Positions 27,962-37,273 are shown, numbered from the stretch's first letter. The stretch: 64,000 nucleotides of DNA from Streptomyces brasiliensis (GCF_014647875.1 NZ_BMQA01000001.1:682001-746000), one strand, 5' to 3'. Translations and numbers: made by a program. Notes: generated from the letters alone by a model not told the origin.

Positions 27962-28015
27962 GTACAGGGGCCAGTACAGGGGCCTTGACCCTGAGTCCAG
28001 GACACTGGTTATGAG
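27962..28015 (+). promoter_or_regulatory. MerR-type 19-bp-spacer promoter candidate, orphaned
   Basis: TTGACC (27985-27990) and TATGAG (28010-28015) are separated by 19 bases, the long spacer of MerR-activated promoters. The spacer contains an imperfect dyad around AGTCCAGGACACT (8 of 11 arm positions pair). Just upstream is a tandem 12-base repeat GTACAGGGGCCA/T (27962-27985). No MerR gene is nearby and the -10 overlaps the end of a transposase remnant, so it may be an orphan or a chance match. Confidence 0.3.
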
Positions 28016-28251
28016 GCTGGTGCCAGCGTCGTTGATGTCGTTTCGGACGCTGTCTCGTAAGCGATCGGGCTGCGATGTCCGAGGCGGGAGTGACAACGTC
28101 GGGTGTTGTAGCGGTGCAGCCAGCGGAACGCGTCGAGGCGGGCTTCGCGCTAGCTGGACCAGTGCCTGCGATCTTGGAGCGTCTCGCGTTTGAACGTGGC
28201 GTTGAAGGACTCGGCGAGTGCGTTGTCCGCCGAGCTGCCGATCGCGCTCAT
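28009..28251 (-). mobile_element. IS3-type transposase C-terminal remnant
   Basis: A minus-strand frame encodes the end of an OrfB integrase-core transposase: SADNALAESFNATFKRETLQ, an in-frame TAG at 28150-28152, then ARLDAFRWLHRYNTRRCHSR and LGHRSPIAYE. The rest of the element and the terminal repeats are absent. The stop inside the conserved core shows decay. It marks the right side of the accessory block; 28252-28470 beyond it holds no recognisable feature. Confidence 0.75.
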
Positions 28252-28470
28252 GGACTATGGACCGCTCCTGGGTTTCGGCTCCCTGCCTGCTCCTGCAGGT
28301 CAAAGCCTACCGTCAGCGTACAGCGGCCGCTTCCGGGCGGCTAGGCCCGGGCTCAACTCCCGTAGGCGGAACGGCCGGTGTCCCGCCCCGCCCGCGCGGG
28401 CGTCCGCTGCGCTCGCCGCCCCGCGCCCCCGCGGGGACAATGGCAGACCCGGGACCCGTGAGGTGATGCT

Positions 28471-29748
28471 ATGCCCGCATGGCATCTGCGTGACTATCGT
28501 GATGACGATCTCGATCAGGCTGTTCAGATCTGGGACGAGAGCCGGCGGGGCGACGAGAGTCCCGTCTTTCCCGTGTCCGAGGTGATGGCGGAGGCGCGGG
28601 TCGGGCAGACGGCCGTCGTCGCCGTGGTCGGGGACGAGCTGGTGGGGATGGCCGTGGCACAGGCACACGGCCGCCGGGGGTGGGTCCTGCTGATGGCGCT
28701 CGCCTCACGGTGGCGTGAACGTGGCATCGGCAGTGCGCTCCTCGCCGAGCTGGAGCGGCGGCTGAGGGCGCTGGGCGTGCGCCGTATCAGTGCTCTGCTG
28801 CCGGGCGCCGCCGCCGGGACCAAGGCCCTCGAGAACTGCGGCTACCAGTCCCGCGACGACCTGATCTACTACGAGAAGCTCGAACCGCACGAGCCCTCCA
28901 ACACGGCGGTTCTGGCCGATCTCGGCGGGCGCATGATGCCCGAGGGGCTGTGGGACGCCATGGCCGGGATGGAGCAGGAGAAGCAGGTCGTCGAACGCCG
29001 TGTCGTGCTTCCGCTGGCCGAGCCGACGCTGGCCGACCGGTACGGCGTCGCCCCGCCGAAGGCGGTCATCCTCTTCGGCCCGCCCGGCACCGGGAAGACC
29101 AGCTTCGCCAAGGCCGTGGCCTCGCGGCTCGGCTGGCCCTTCGTCGAACTCTTCCCGTCCCGGCTCGCGGCCGCCACGAACGACGGGCTCGCCGCGGCAC
29201 TGCGTGAGGCGTTCGCGGACCTCGCGGCACTGGACTCGGTGGTGCTGTTCATCGACGAGGTCGAGGAGATCGCCGGTGTGCGGTCCGGGAAGGCGGTCGA
29301 CCCCGGGCACGGGGTGACCAACGAACTGCTGAAACTCATCCCGGGCTTCCGCGAGCACGACGCCCGGCTGCTGACGTGCGCCACCAACTCCGTACGGTCT
29401 CTCGATCCGGCCTTCCTGCGGCCGGGCCGGTTCGACTACGTCATCCCTATCGGACCGCCCGACGACACCGCCCGCGCGGCGATCTGGACCCGGTATCTCA
29501 GGGCGGCCGCGGGCTCGGTGGATCTGGCCCGGCTGGTCGCGGCCAGTGAGCTGTTCACCCCGGCCGACATCGAGTTCGCGGCCCGCAAGGCCGCGCAGTT
29601 GGCGTTCGAGCACGAGGTCGCCCATCGCGAGGGCCGGCCCGCCACCACCGAGGACTACCTCAGCGCCATCGCCGACACCCGGCCCACCCTCACCGCCCGC
29701 GCGATCGACGAGTTCACCGAGGACATCGAGCAGTACAGCCGCCTCTGA
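28471..29748 (+). CDS. Fusion of GNAT acetyltransferase and AAA+ ATPase
   Basis: The 425-residue protein joins two enzymes. Residues 1-135 form a GNAT domain with the acetyl-CoA loop RERGIGSALL near 82-91. Residues 165-410 form a classic AAA+ module: Walker A GPPGTGKTS (203-211), Walker B VVLFIDEVEE (257-266), sensor-1 ATN near 306 and the second region of homology with Arg317/Arg320 (FLRPGRFD), closest to FtsH/Cdc48-type ATPases. There is no transmembrane segment or protease domain. ATG 28471 has GAGGTGA five bases upstream. It could be an ATP-driven remodeller with acetylation activity; the function is not known to me. Confidence 0.85.
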   Translation: MPAWHLRDYRDDDLDQAVQIWDESRRGDESPVFPVSEVMAEARVGQTAVVAVVGDELVGMAVAQAHGRRGWVLLMALASRWRERGIGSALLAELERRLRALGVRRISALLPGAAAGTKALENCGYQSRDDLIYYEKLEPHEPSNTAVLADLGGRMMPEGLWDAMAGMEQEKQVVERRVVLPLAEPTLADRYGVAPPKAVILFGPPGTGKTSFAKAVASRLGWPFVELFPSRLAAATNDGLAAALREAFADLAALDSVVLFIDEVEEIAGVRSGKAVDPGHGVTNELLKLIPGFREHDARLLTCATNSVRSLDPAFLRPGRFDYVIPIGPPDDTARAAIWTRYLRAAAGSVDLARLVAASELFTPADIEFAARKAAQLAFEHEVAHREGRPATTEDYLSAIADTRPTLTARAIDEFTEDIEQYSRL

Positions 29749-29772
29749 ACGCCTGAGCGCCCTCCCGGCCGG

Positions 29773-30828
29773 CTACCAGGCCGCCTCCAGGAGACCCAGC
29801 AGCGCAACCGCGTCCGGACGGCGCGGGTTCGGGTACGGCTCCGCCGCGATCCGCTCGGCGATCGTGCGCAGACCGTCACGTGGTACCCCCAGCTCATGGA
29901 GCGTCGTCGGGCCGTCGTGGCCGCGGGCCAGACGGCCGACCGCCTCCACCGGGTCTCCCCCGGTGACACGGCTCAGGCGCGCGGCGGCCTTCGGTGCCGC
30001 CGGGAGGTTGAAGGCGAGGACGTGGGCCAGGAGCAGGGCGTGGAGTTCCGCGTGCGGCAGGTCGAAGGTGCCGCCGAGGGCGTGGGCGAGCTGGTGGTGC
30101 AGGCCCATGCGGGTCCGGGCCAGGCACAGGCCCGCCAGCCAGGCGCACTCCTGGAGCCGTTCGCGGCCGGGTAGCGCGGTGGGGTCGGCCAGCACCGCCG
30201 GGAGCGCGGTCAGGATGCCGTCGGCCGCCTCGGTCGCCAGGGCGTCGGTGGCGGCGGTCGCGTCCGGCGCCCACAGTGCCTCGACCGCGTGCGCCAGGGC
30301 GTTCAGGGCGCTGGTGCGGGTGAGCCCCGGCGGCATCGTCAGGGTGAGGTCCGGATCGTAGACGACCGTGCCCGGCGCGATGGCCGGGTCGCGGCGCGTC
30401 GTCTTCACTCCGTCGCGGGTCTCGCCCAGTACCGGCGTCACCTCGGATCCGGCGTACGTCGTCGGTACGGCGATCTGCGGCAGGCCGGTGCGCACGGACA
30501 GAGCCTTGGCGAGGCCGACGGCCGAGCCGCCGCCGAGCGCCACCAGGCTGTCGGCGTTCCGCTCGCGGAGGATCTCCAGCGCCTCTTCGGTGACCGTCAC
30601 CGGCGTGTGCACGACGGGGCGGTCGACGAGCGCCGCCAGGCGGAGGCCGAGGGCGGCGGCGAGTTCGTCGGCGGCCGGCTTCGCCGACCGGGTCGACACG
30701 AGCAGGACCCGCCGCGAGCCGAGGCGTTCGGTCTCCTCGGGGATCGCGTGGCGTGCTCCGCGGCCCACGAGGACCCGGGAGGGCAGGGTCTCGTGCACGG
30801 TCACGTGCTCGGTGACGGGCTCGGACAT
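29773..30828 (-). CDS. Maleylacetate reductase (iron-alcohol dehydrogenase family)
   Basis: The 351-residue protein fits maleylacetate reductase, which reduces maleylacetate to 3-oxoadipate with NAD(P)H after cleavage of hydroxyquinol or chlorocatechols. It shows VALGGGSAVGLAKAL for nucleotide binding, PTTYAGSEVTPVLGETRDGVK and the His-rich region HHQLAHALGGTFDLPHAELHA. GGAGG lies eight bases before ATG 30828, preferred over a GTG nine bases earlier. It follows the intradiol dioxygenase fragment on the same strand, consistent with a resorcinol/hydroxyquinol pathway. Confidence 0.9.
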   Translation of the reverse strand: MSEPVTEHVTVHETLPSRVLVGRGARHAIPEETERLGSRRVLLVSTRSAKPAADELAAALGLRLAALVDRPVVHTPVTVTEEALEILRERNADSLVALGGGSAVGLAKALSVRTGLPQIAVPTTYAGSEVTPVLGETRDGVKTTRRDPAIAPGTVVYDPDLTLTMPPGLTRTSALNALAHAVEALWAPDATAATDALATEAADGILTALPAVLADPTALPGRERLQECAWLAGLCLARTRMGLHHQLAHALGGTFDLPHAELHALLLAHVLAFNLPAAPKAAARLSRVTGGDPVEAVGRLARGHDGPTTLHELGVPRDGLRTIAERIAAEPYPNPRRPDAVALLGLLEAAW

Positions 30829-30926
30829 GGTGGGCACCTCCGGTGGCTCGGTGGGGGGCCTGCGGCGGGGTCAGCGGGACGCCGACAAGCAGCAGTTCGT
30901 CGAGCACCATCTTCGCGGACGTTCGA

Positions 30927-31427
30927 TCACGGCCGGCCACCTCGCTGGACGGTGATGGGGAAGTCGACGTGGCGGAAGGGGTTGGGCAGCCCGTGCTCGG
31001 CGGCCAGGGCCGGGTCGTCGACCTGCGCGAACGTACGGATCAGGCTCTCCTTGACGCCGAAGACCGCGTCGGAGTCCAGGTACGGCGACCCGGCGACGAA
31101 GAGGTGCGTGGTGAGGGTGCGGACGCCGGGCGCGGAGATCTCGACGTGGATGTGGGCCGCGCGGTTGGGGTGGCGTCCGGTCGCCTTCAGCAGGCCGCCG
31201 ACCGGGCCGTCCGCGGGGATGGGGTAGTGGCGCGGCACGATGGTGCGGAACCGGAAGCGGCCCTCGTCGTCGGCGGTGAACAGGCCACGCAGATTGCGGT
31301 CCGGGACCTCGCCGGGCCGCTGGACGTCGTAGTAGCCGTCCGCGTCGGCCTGCCACACGTCGACGCTCGCGCCCGCGACCGGGTTGCCGTCGGCGAGCGA
31401 GACGACAGCGGGGAGTGGTCTGGCCAT
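30927..31427 (-). pseudogene. N-truncated intradiol (hydroxyquinol) dioxygenase
   Basis: The 166-residue frame contains the whole catalytic beta-sandwich of an intradiol ring-cleavage dioxygenase. The Fe(III) ligands are all visible: Tyr in DGYYDVQ, Tyr in RHYPIP, and two His in RAAHIHVE. Absent is the N-terminal helical dimer/linker domain of about 100 residues present in hydroxyquinol and catechol 1,2-dioxygenases. The ATG at 31427 has no clear ribosome site. It may be a 5'-deleted gene, or a short variant resembling the protocatechuate subunits; truncation is favoured because the sequence most resembles the hydroxyquinol group. Confidence 0.6.
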
Positions 31428-31514
31428 CTGCGGCGGCCTTTCGCGTGGGGGGAGCCGGAGAGCAGGCCCAACACACCCGTGTCTCCTGGGTGTTGAGTGC
31501 ATCCGGAGTCTTTG

Positions 31515-31533
31515 TTTAAGGCGTGAAGTTAAA
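31515..31533. promoter_or_regulatory. AT-rich inverted repeat between divergent units
   Basis: TTTAA and TTAAA arms are separated by nine bases (TTTAAGGCGTGAAGTTAAA) upstream of the dioxygenase gene. The AT-rich, spaced half sites suit an IclR- or MarR-type operator controlling the aromatic genes. Confidence 0.3.
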
Positions 31534-31603
31534 GGTCCGGACCACTGGCGTCAAGGGGGTGGGAGGGGGCGGGCCGCAACCCACCCCCTCCCACCCCTGG
31601 GGC

Positions 31604-33487
31604 TCAGGCCGCCGCCACCTCGCCGTCCCGTTCGGCGAACTGCGTGCGGTGCAGCTCCGCGTACCGGCCGCCCGCCGCGAGGAGTTCGTCGTGGGTGCCC
31701 CGTTCCACGATCCGGCCGTCCTCGACCACCAGGATCAGATCCGCGGCCCGGACCGTGGACAGCCGGTGCGCGATCACGACCGCGGTCCGCCCCTCCAGCG
31801 CCTCGGCGAGCGCCTCCTGAACGGCCGCCTCCGACGTGTTGTCCAGGTGCGCGGTGGCCTCGTCGAGGATGACGACACGCTGCCGGGCCAGCAGCAGCCG
31901 GGCGATCGTCATGCGCTGGCGCTCGCCCCCGGAGAGGCGGTAGCCGCGTTCGCCGACCACCGTGTCCAGGCCGTCGGGCAGGGACCGTACGACCTCCTCG
32001 AGGCGGGCCCGGGTCAGCGCGGCCCACAGCTCGTCGTCGCTCGCCGAGGGACGGGCCAGCAGCAGGTTGGCGCGGACGGTGTCGTGGAACAGATGGCCGT
32101 CCTGCGTGACCATGCCGAGAGTGGCCCGCAGCGACGCGGCGCTCAGGTCACGGACGTCGGTGCCGCCGATGCGGACGGCGCCCGCGTCGACGTCGTACAG
32201 GCGCGGCAGCAGTCCGGCGATCGTCGACTTCCCGGCGCCCGACGAGCCGACGAGCGCGACCGTCTCGCCGGGTTCGGCGCGGAAGGAGATGCCGTGCAGG
32301 ACCTCGGCGCCGCCACGGGTGTCGAGGGTGGCGACCTCCTCGAGCGAGGCCAGGGAGACCTTGTCGGCGGACGGGTAGCCGAAGCGGACGTCCTCGAACT
32401 CCACCGCGACCGGGCCCTCGGGCAGCTCGCGCGCGTCGGGCTTCTCGGTGATGAGCGGTGTCAGGTCGAGCACCTCGAAGACGCGCTCGAAGCTGACCAG
32501 CGCGCTCATCACCTCGACGCGGGCCCCGGCGAGCGCGGTCAGCGGCGCGTACAGCCGGGTCAGCAGCAGCGCCAGCGACACGACGGCGCCCGCCTCCAGG
32601 GTGCCGCGCAGCGCGAACCAGCCGCCGAGCCCGTAGACCAGGGCGAGGGCCAGGGAGGACACCAGGGTCAGGGCGGTGATGAACGCGGACTGGGCGGTGG
32701 CCGTGCGGATACCGATGTCCCGGACGCGGGCGGCGCGGGCCGCGAACTCCGCCGACTCCTCGTCGGGGCGGCCGAACAGCTTCACCAGGGTGGCGCCGGG
32801 GGCGGAGAAGCGCTCGGTCATCCGGGTGCCCATCGCGGCGTTGAGCGCGGCCGCCTCCCGCTGCATCCGCGCCATCCGGCTGCCCATCCGGCGGGCCGGG
32901 ATCACGAACACCGGCAGCAGTACCAGGGCGAGCAGGGTGATCTGCCAGGACAGGGTGAGCATGACGGCGAGGGTGAGCAGCAGTGTGACGAAGTTGCTCA
33001 CGACCCCGGAGAGGGTGTTACTGAAGGCGCGCTGCGCGCCGATGACGTCGTTGTTGAGTCGGGAGACGAGCGCCCCTGTACGGGTACGTGTGAAAAAGGC
33101 GACCGGCATCCGCTGCACATGATCGAACACGGCCGTTCTCAGATCGAGGATGAGTCCCTCCCCGAGCGTCGCCGAGAGCCGGCGCGAGAGGATGCCGAGG
33201 GCCGCCTCCGCGACCGCGAGCACGGCGATGAGCACCGCGAGCCGCACGACCGTACCCTCGTCACCGTGCGACACGATCGTGTCCACTACGCGGCCGGCCA
33301 GCACGGGCGTGGCGACGGCGAGCAGCGCGGTGATCACCCCGAGGAGCACGAAGTGGATGATGCGGCGGCGGTGCGGGCGGGCGAAGGCGGCGATGCGGCG
33401 CAGTGTCGCGCGGGCGAACGGGCGGCGCTCCTGCTGGGCGGTCATGACGCTGTGCAACTGTGTCCACGCTGTGGTCTCCATGCTCAT
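31604..33487 (-). CDS. ABC exporter, fused membrane and ATPase domains
   Basis: The 627-residue protein is a half-size ABC exporter: six transmembrane helices (about residues 35-320) followed by the nucleotide-binding domain. The latter has Walker A GSSGAGKST, signature LSGGERQRM, Walker B VVILDEATAHLDN and the switch His in IAHRLSTVR. It would function as a homodimer exporting lipids, peptides or drugs. A second ATG at 33481 is equally possible. It is divergent from the flippase-like gene, with about 120 bases between them. Confidence 0.9.
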   Translation of the reverse strand: MSMETTAWTQLHSVMTAQQERRPFARATLRRIAAFARPHRRRIIHFVLLGVITALLAVATPVLAGRVVDTIVSHGDEGTVVRLAVLIAVLAVAEAALGILSRRLSATLGEGLILDLRTAVFDHVQRMPVAFFTRTRTGALVSRLNNDVIGAQRAFSNTLSGVVSNFVTLLLTLAVMLTLSWQITLLALVLLPVFVIPARRMGSRMARMQREAAALNAAMGTRMTERFSAPGATLVKLFGRPDEESAEFAARAARVRDIGIRTATAQSAFITALTLVSSLALALVYGLGGWFALRGTLEAGAVVSLALLLTRLYAPLTALAGARVEVMSALVSFERVFEVLDLTPLITEKPDARELPEGPVAVEFEDVRFGYPSADKVSLASLEEVATLDTRGGAEVLHGISFRAEPGETVALVGSSGAGKSTIAGLLPRLYDVDAGAVRIGGTDVRDLSAASLRATLGMVTQDGHLFHDTVRANLLLARPSASDDELWAALTRARLEEVVRSLPDGLDTVVGERGYRLSGGERQRMTIARLLLARQRVVILDEATAHLDNTSEAAVQEALAEALEGRTAVVIAHRLSTVRAADLILVVEDGRIVERGTHDELLAAGGRYAELHRTQFAERDGEVAAA

Positions 33488-33606
33488 GGAAAGAACGTAG
33501 AACCTCGAGCGTCGTTGAGGTCAACGTGCGACCGCTTCCGATCTGTAAACAGCCGTCCCGTATCCCGCAACCCGCTGTTGGTACGGCGCGGAAAACCTCT
33601 CCGAAC

Positions 33607-34584
33607 GTGACAGCGGTACGACTCCCCGACTCCGGCCCGGGACGGCGGCTCCTGCGGCGCCTGCCCGTGCGCCCGATCCTGTGCCTGCTCCCGGTCGCGC
33701 TCGTCGCCGTGATCGCGGCGCAGCACTGGCCCGTGCTCAGCGAGGGCTTCCGGCACCTGCGGGAGGCCGACTGGCCCTGGCTGCTGGCGGCAGCCGCCGC
33801 GACCTGCCTGACCTGGGTCGCGGCCGCCTTCACCCGGCAGGGCGCGGTCATGGAACGGCTCCCCCGGCGCCGGCTGCTGGCCACCCAGCTGGCGGCGGGC
33901 GCCGCCAATCATCTGCTGCCGACCGGGCTGGGCGCCGGCGCGGTCAATCTGCGGTTCATGACGGTGTGCGGGGTGCCGCTGGCCCGGTCCTCGGCCGCGC
34001 TCGCGCTGTTTCTGCTCGCCGAGTCGGTCGCCCGCGTGGGCATGCTGGCCGTGCTGCTCACCGTGTTCCCGCACGCGCTGCGGTTCGGCAGCCTGCTGCC
34101 CGACGGCGTGGGCGGGCCGCTGCTGGCCGGCGTCGGCGTGGCCGCGGCCGTGGCGGCCGCCGTTCTGCTGCTCGTACGGCGGCTGCGGACGGCCGTGTTC
34201 TCCTTCCTGCGCACCGCGTTCGGCGAGGCGCGCCTGGTGCACACCCGGCCGGCGCGGGCACTCGCCCTGTGGGGCGGTTCGCTGGCCTTCCCCGCGCTCC
34301 AGGCGGCGGGGCTGGTCCTGGTGGGCCTCGCCCTGGGGCTGCCGGTGCCGCCCGCACACATGGCCGTCGCCTATCTGGCCGCGACGGTCGCCGTGGCCGT
34401 GGTGCCGACGCCGGGCGGGCTCGGCTCCGTGGAGGCGGCGCTGGTCGTTGCGCTGGTGGCGGCAGGCAGTCCGGTGGCGGTGGCGACGGCTGTGGTGCTC
34501 GCCTACCGCATCATCACGGTCTGGCTGCCGCTCGTACCTGGGGCGCTCACGCTGGGCGCGCTGGTGCGGCTGAAGGTCATCTGA
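33607..34584 (+). CDS. Lysylphosphatidylglycerol synthase-TM/UPF0104-like membrane protein
   Basis: The 325-residue protein has about eight hydrophobic helices and conserved features of the lysylphosphatidylglycerol flippase/UPF0104 family (AAGAANHLLPTGLGAGAVNLRF and VVPTPGGLGSVEAALVVAL). It lacks the cytosolic aminoacyltransferase domain, so it may move lipids rather than make them. GTG 33607 is the chosen start; the ribosome site is weak, and the open frame extends 5' without homology. Substrate unknown. Confidence 0.75.
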   Translation: MTAVRLPDSGPGRRLLRRLPVRPILCLLPVALVAVIAAQHWPVLSEGFRHLREADWPWLLAAAAATCLTWVAAAFTRQGAVMERLPRRRLLATQLAAGAANHLLPTGLGAGAVNLRFMTVCGVPLARSSAALALFLLAESVARVGMLAVLLTVFPHALRFGSLLPDGVGGPLLAGVGVAAAVAAAVLLLVRRLRTAVFSFLRTAFGEARLVHTRPARALALWGGSLAFPALQAAGLVLVGLALGLPVPPAHMAVAYLAATVAVAVVPTPGGLGSVEAALVVALVAAGSPVAVATAVVLAYRIITVWLPLVPGALTLGALVRLKVI

Positions 34585-34631
34585 CCGCGCCCGCGCGCAC
34601 GACACGGCGGCCCCTCGGTCGGTCGTCCGCA

Positions 34632-34957
34632 GCACCGGATGGCACGGCGACTCCTCGGTCCGTCATCCGTCCGACCGGACGGCACAGCGACTCCTCGGTC
34701 AGGTCGCCGCCCGACCGGACGGCACAGTGACCCGTCGGTCAGGTCGCCCGCCCGACCGGACGGCACAGCGACTCCTCAGTCAGGTCACCCGCCCGACCGG
34801 ACGGCACAGTGACCCGTCGGTCAGGTCGCCCGCCCAACCGGATGGCACAGTGGCTCCTCGATCAGGTCGCCCGCCCGACCGGACGGCACAGTGACCCGTC
34901 GGTCAGGTCGCCCGCCCGACCGGATGGCACAGTGGCTCCTCGGTCCGTCGTCCGTCC
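34632..34957 (+). repeat. 41-bp tandem repeat array, about 8 units, alternating types
   Basis: Units of 40-41 bp begin at about 34632, 34673, 34713, 34754, 34795, 34836, 34877 and 34918, with core GACCGGACGGCACAG. Units 3, 5 and 7 are identical and carry GTGACCCGTCGG; units 2, 4, 6 and 8 instead carry GCGACTCCTC or GTGGCTCCTC. The array is thus built from 82-bp dimers. It fills the gap between the flippase gene and the crotonase ribosome site. There are no unique spacers, so it is not CRISPR. Confidence 0.9.
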
Positions 34958-34974
34958 GAGGAGAGGAGCCGGCC

Positions 34975-35739
34975 ATGCCGGTCCGGCTGGAGCACCAGGA
35001 GCATGTCACCACGGTCGTGCTGTCCCGTCCCGAGGTCCGCAACGCCGTGGACGGCCCGACGGCCGCCGAACTCGCTGCCGCCTTCCGGGCGTTCGAGGCC
35101 GACGACAACGCCCGTGTGGCGGTGCTGTGGGGCGAGGGCGGCACGTTCTGCGCGGGCGCGGACCTGAAGGCGATGGGGTCCGATCGCGGCAACCGGGTCA
35201 CCGAGGACGGCGACGGCCCGATGGGGCCGACCCGGCTGCGGCTGTCCAAGCCGGTGATCGCCGCGGTCTCCGGGCACGCCGTCGCCGGCGGCCTGGAGCT
35301 GGCCCTGTGGTGCGATCTGCGGGTCGTGGAGGAGGACGCGGTCTTCGGCGTGTTCTGCCGCCGCTGGGGCGTGCCGCTCATCGACGGCGGCACGGTACGG
35401 CTGCCCCGGCTGATCGGCACCAGTCGCGCGCTGGACATGATCCTCACGGGCCGCCCGGTACCGGCGCGCGAGGCCTACGAGATGGGCCTGGCCAACCGCG
35501 TCGTCCCGACCGGCAGCGCCCGCGCCGAGGCCGAGGAACTGGCCGCGGCGATCGCACAATTCCCACAGGCGTGTCTGCGCGGCGACCGGGCCTCGGTGCT
35601 GGAGCAGGACGGCCTGGCCGAGCAGGCGGCGCTGCGGGGCGAACTCCGCCATGGAATGGGCGTGTTGGCGGAAGGTCTGGAAGGCGCGGCACGCTTCGCC
35701 GGGGGCGCGGGCCGGCACGGTTCCTTCACGGACGTGTGA
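34975..35739 (+). CDS. Enoyl-CoA hydratase/isomerase family (crotonase)
   Basis: The 254-residue crotonase-fold protein shows LSRPEVRNAVDGPTAAEL, the oxyanion-hole element GGTFCAGADLKAM and the second one AVSGHAVAGGLELALWCDLR. The active-site helix reads CRRWGVPLIDGGTVRLPRL; one of the two Glu of classical hydratases appears replaced, as in many crotonase variants, so hydratase activity is not certain. ATG 34975 is preceded by GAGGAGAGGAG, directly after the 41-bp repeats. Role could be beta-oxidation or amino-acid breakdown. Confidence 0.85.
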   Translation: MPVRLEHQEHVTTVVLSRPEVRNAVDGPTAAELAAAFRAFEADDNARVAVLWGEGGTFCAGADLKAMGSDRGNRVTEDGDGPMGPTRLRLSKPVIAAVSGHAVAGGLELALWCDLRVVEEDAVFGVFCRRWGVPLIDGGTVRLPRLIGTSRALDMILTGRPVPAREAYEMGLANRVVPTGSARAEAEELAAAIAQFPQACLRGDRASVLEQDGLAEQAALRGELRHGMGVLAEGLEGAARFAGGAGRHGSFTDV

Positions 35740-35942
35740 GTCGCGCGGGCTCGACCGCACCCGCCTGGGCACGAACTCACGTTCCCGTACGGCAGGATGA
35801 GCCGTCGCGGCCGGTCGTCGACGCGTCGTACGACCGGCCCGACCGCACATCCCGGCAACGAGCAGGTGACACACGTGACGAGACTCCACATCCGGCCGTC
35901 GGCGGCGCAGCACGCCGCACTTCGTCTCCCCGGAGGTGACCG

Positions 35943-37040
35943 GTGAACCGCGCTCTCACCCTGGACGACCTGATCCTCGCCGGCATCGCGGTGGCGGCCG
36001 GACTGGTGGCGGCCTTCCTGTCGCGGTCGCTGCTGCGCTGGCTGGCCAAACATGCCAAGCGCACCCGCTGGAGCGGCGACGACGTCATCGTGGACGCGCT
36101 GCGGACCGCCGTCCCGTGGGGGGCGATCGCGGCCGGCGGTGCCGCCGCGGCGGCGGTGCTGCCGCTGACCCGGACCGTGCAGCACCACACCAACCAGACG
36201 CTCGAGGTGCTGCTGATCTTCGCCGTGACGGTGTCGGCGGCCCGGGTGATCGCCGGGCTGGTGCAGTCCGTCACCCACTCCCGCTCCGGTGTCGCCGGAT
36301 CGGCCACGATCTTCGTCAACATCACCCGGGTCCTGGTGATGGCGATCGGCTTCCTGGTCGTGCTGCAGACGCTGGGCATCTCCATAGCGCCCCTGCTGAC
36401 CGCACTGGGCGTCGGTGGTCTGGCCGTCGCCCTTGCCCTCCAGGACACCCTCGCCAACCTGTTCGCGGGCATCCACATCCTCGCGTCCAAGACCGTCCAG
36501 CCCGGCGACTACATCCGGCTGAGCAGCGGTGAGGAGGGTTATGTCGTGGACATCAACTGGCGCCAGACCACGGTCCGCCAGCTCTCCAACAACCTGGTCG
36601 TCGTCCCCAACGGGGAGCTCGCCAAGACCAACATGACCAACTTCACGCGCCCCGAGCAGCGGTTGACGGTCCTGGTGCAGGTCGGCGTGAGCTACGACAG
36701 CGATCTGGACCAGGTCGAGCGCGTGACGTCCGAGGTGGTCACCGAGGTGATGACCGAGATCACCGGCGCCGTCCCGGACCACGAGCCCGCTATCCGCTTC
36801 CACACCTTCGGCGACTCCCGCATCGGCTTCACGGTGATTCTGGGTGTCGGCGAGTTCAGCGACCAGTACCGGATCAAGCACGAATTCATCAAGCGCTTGC
36901 ACCGCCGCTACCGCGAGGAGGGCATCCGCATCCCCTCCCCGGCCCGCACGGTGGCGCTCCAGCAGGGCACGGTGGTGATCCCGCAGCAGCGGGCCGCCGA
37001 GAACGAGCGGGACGACACGGGCGCCACGCACCGCGACTGA
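35943..37040 (+). CDS. MscS-family mechanosensitive channel
   Basis: The 365-residue protein has about four transmembrane helices. The pore helix and following loop are diagnostic of Msc[39 protein letters not shown], then the beta domain [14 protein letters not shown] and [16 protein letters not shown]. It would open under membrane tension and release solutes at osmotic downshock. GTG 35943 follows GGAGGTGA. It stands alone between the crotonase and idh genes. Confidence 0.92.
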   Translation: MNRALTLDDLILAGIAVAAGLVAAFLSRSLLRWLAKHAKRTRWSGDDVIVDALRTAVPWGAIAAGGAAAAAVLPLTRTVQHHTNQTLEVLLIFAVTVSAARVIAGLVQSVTHSRSGVAGSATIFVNITRVLVMAIGFLVVLQTLGISIAPLLTALGVGGLAVALALQDTLANLFAGIHILASKTVQPGDYIRLSSGEEGYVVDINWRQTTVRQLSNNLVVVPNGELAKTNMTNFTRPEQRLTVLVQVGVSYDSDLDQVERVTSEVVTEVMTEITGAVPDHEPAIRFHTFGDSRIGFTVILGVGEFSDQYRIKHEFIKRLHRRYREEGIRIPSPARTVALQQGTVVIPQQRAAENERDDTGATHRD

Positions 37041-37273
37041 CGCGGGCTCGACCCCGAGGACCGGCCGCGCGGGAGCCGGCAGAGCCGGCCTCGCAGCGGA
37101 CACGGACCGGCTCGCGCGCCCCGCGCGGGCCGGTCCCGTTCCGGCCGATGGGTGGCGGTTTGCCGGTTTGTCCACGGAACGTGCCGGCCCCGCAGCGCAC
37201 GCGTCCGAGCAACCCCGTCCCGCGATCTTCCGAGTCGCGGACCCCTGTCGAACCGGGGTCGGTCACGAGATAT

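Noticed and set aside
34632..34957. CRISPR array
   Set aside because: The whole 41-bp unit repeats without unique spacers, and no cas gene is present.
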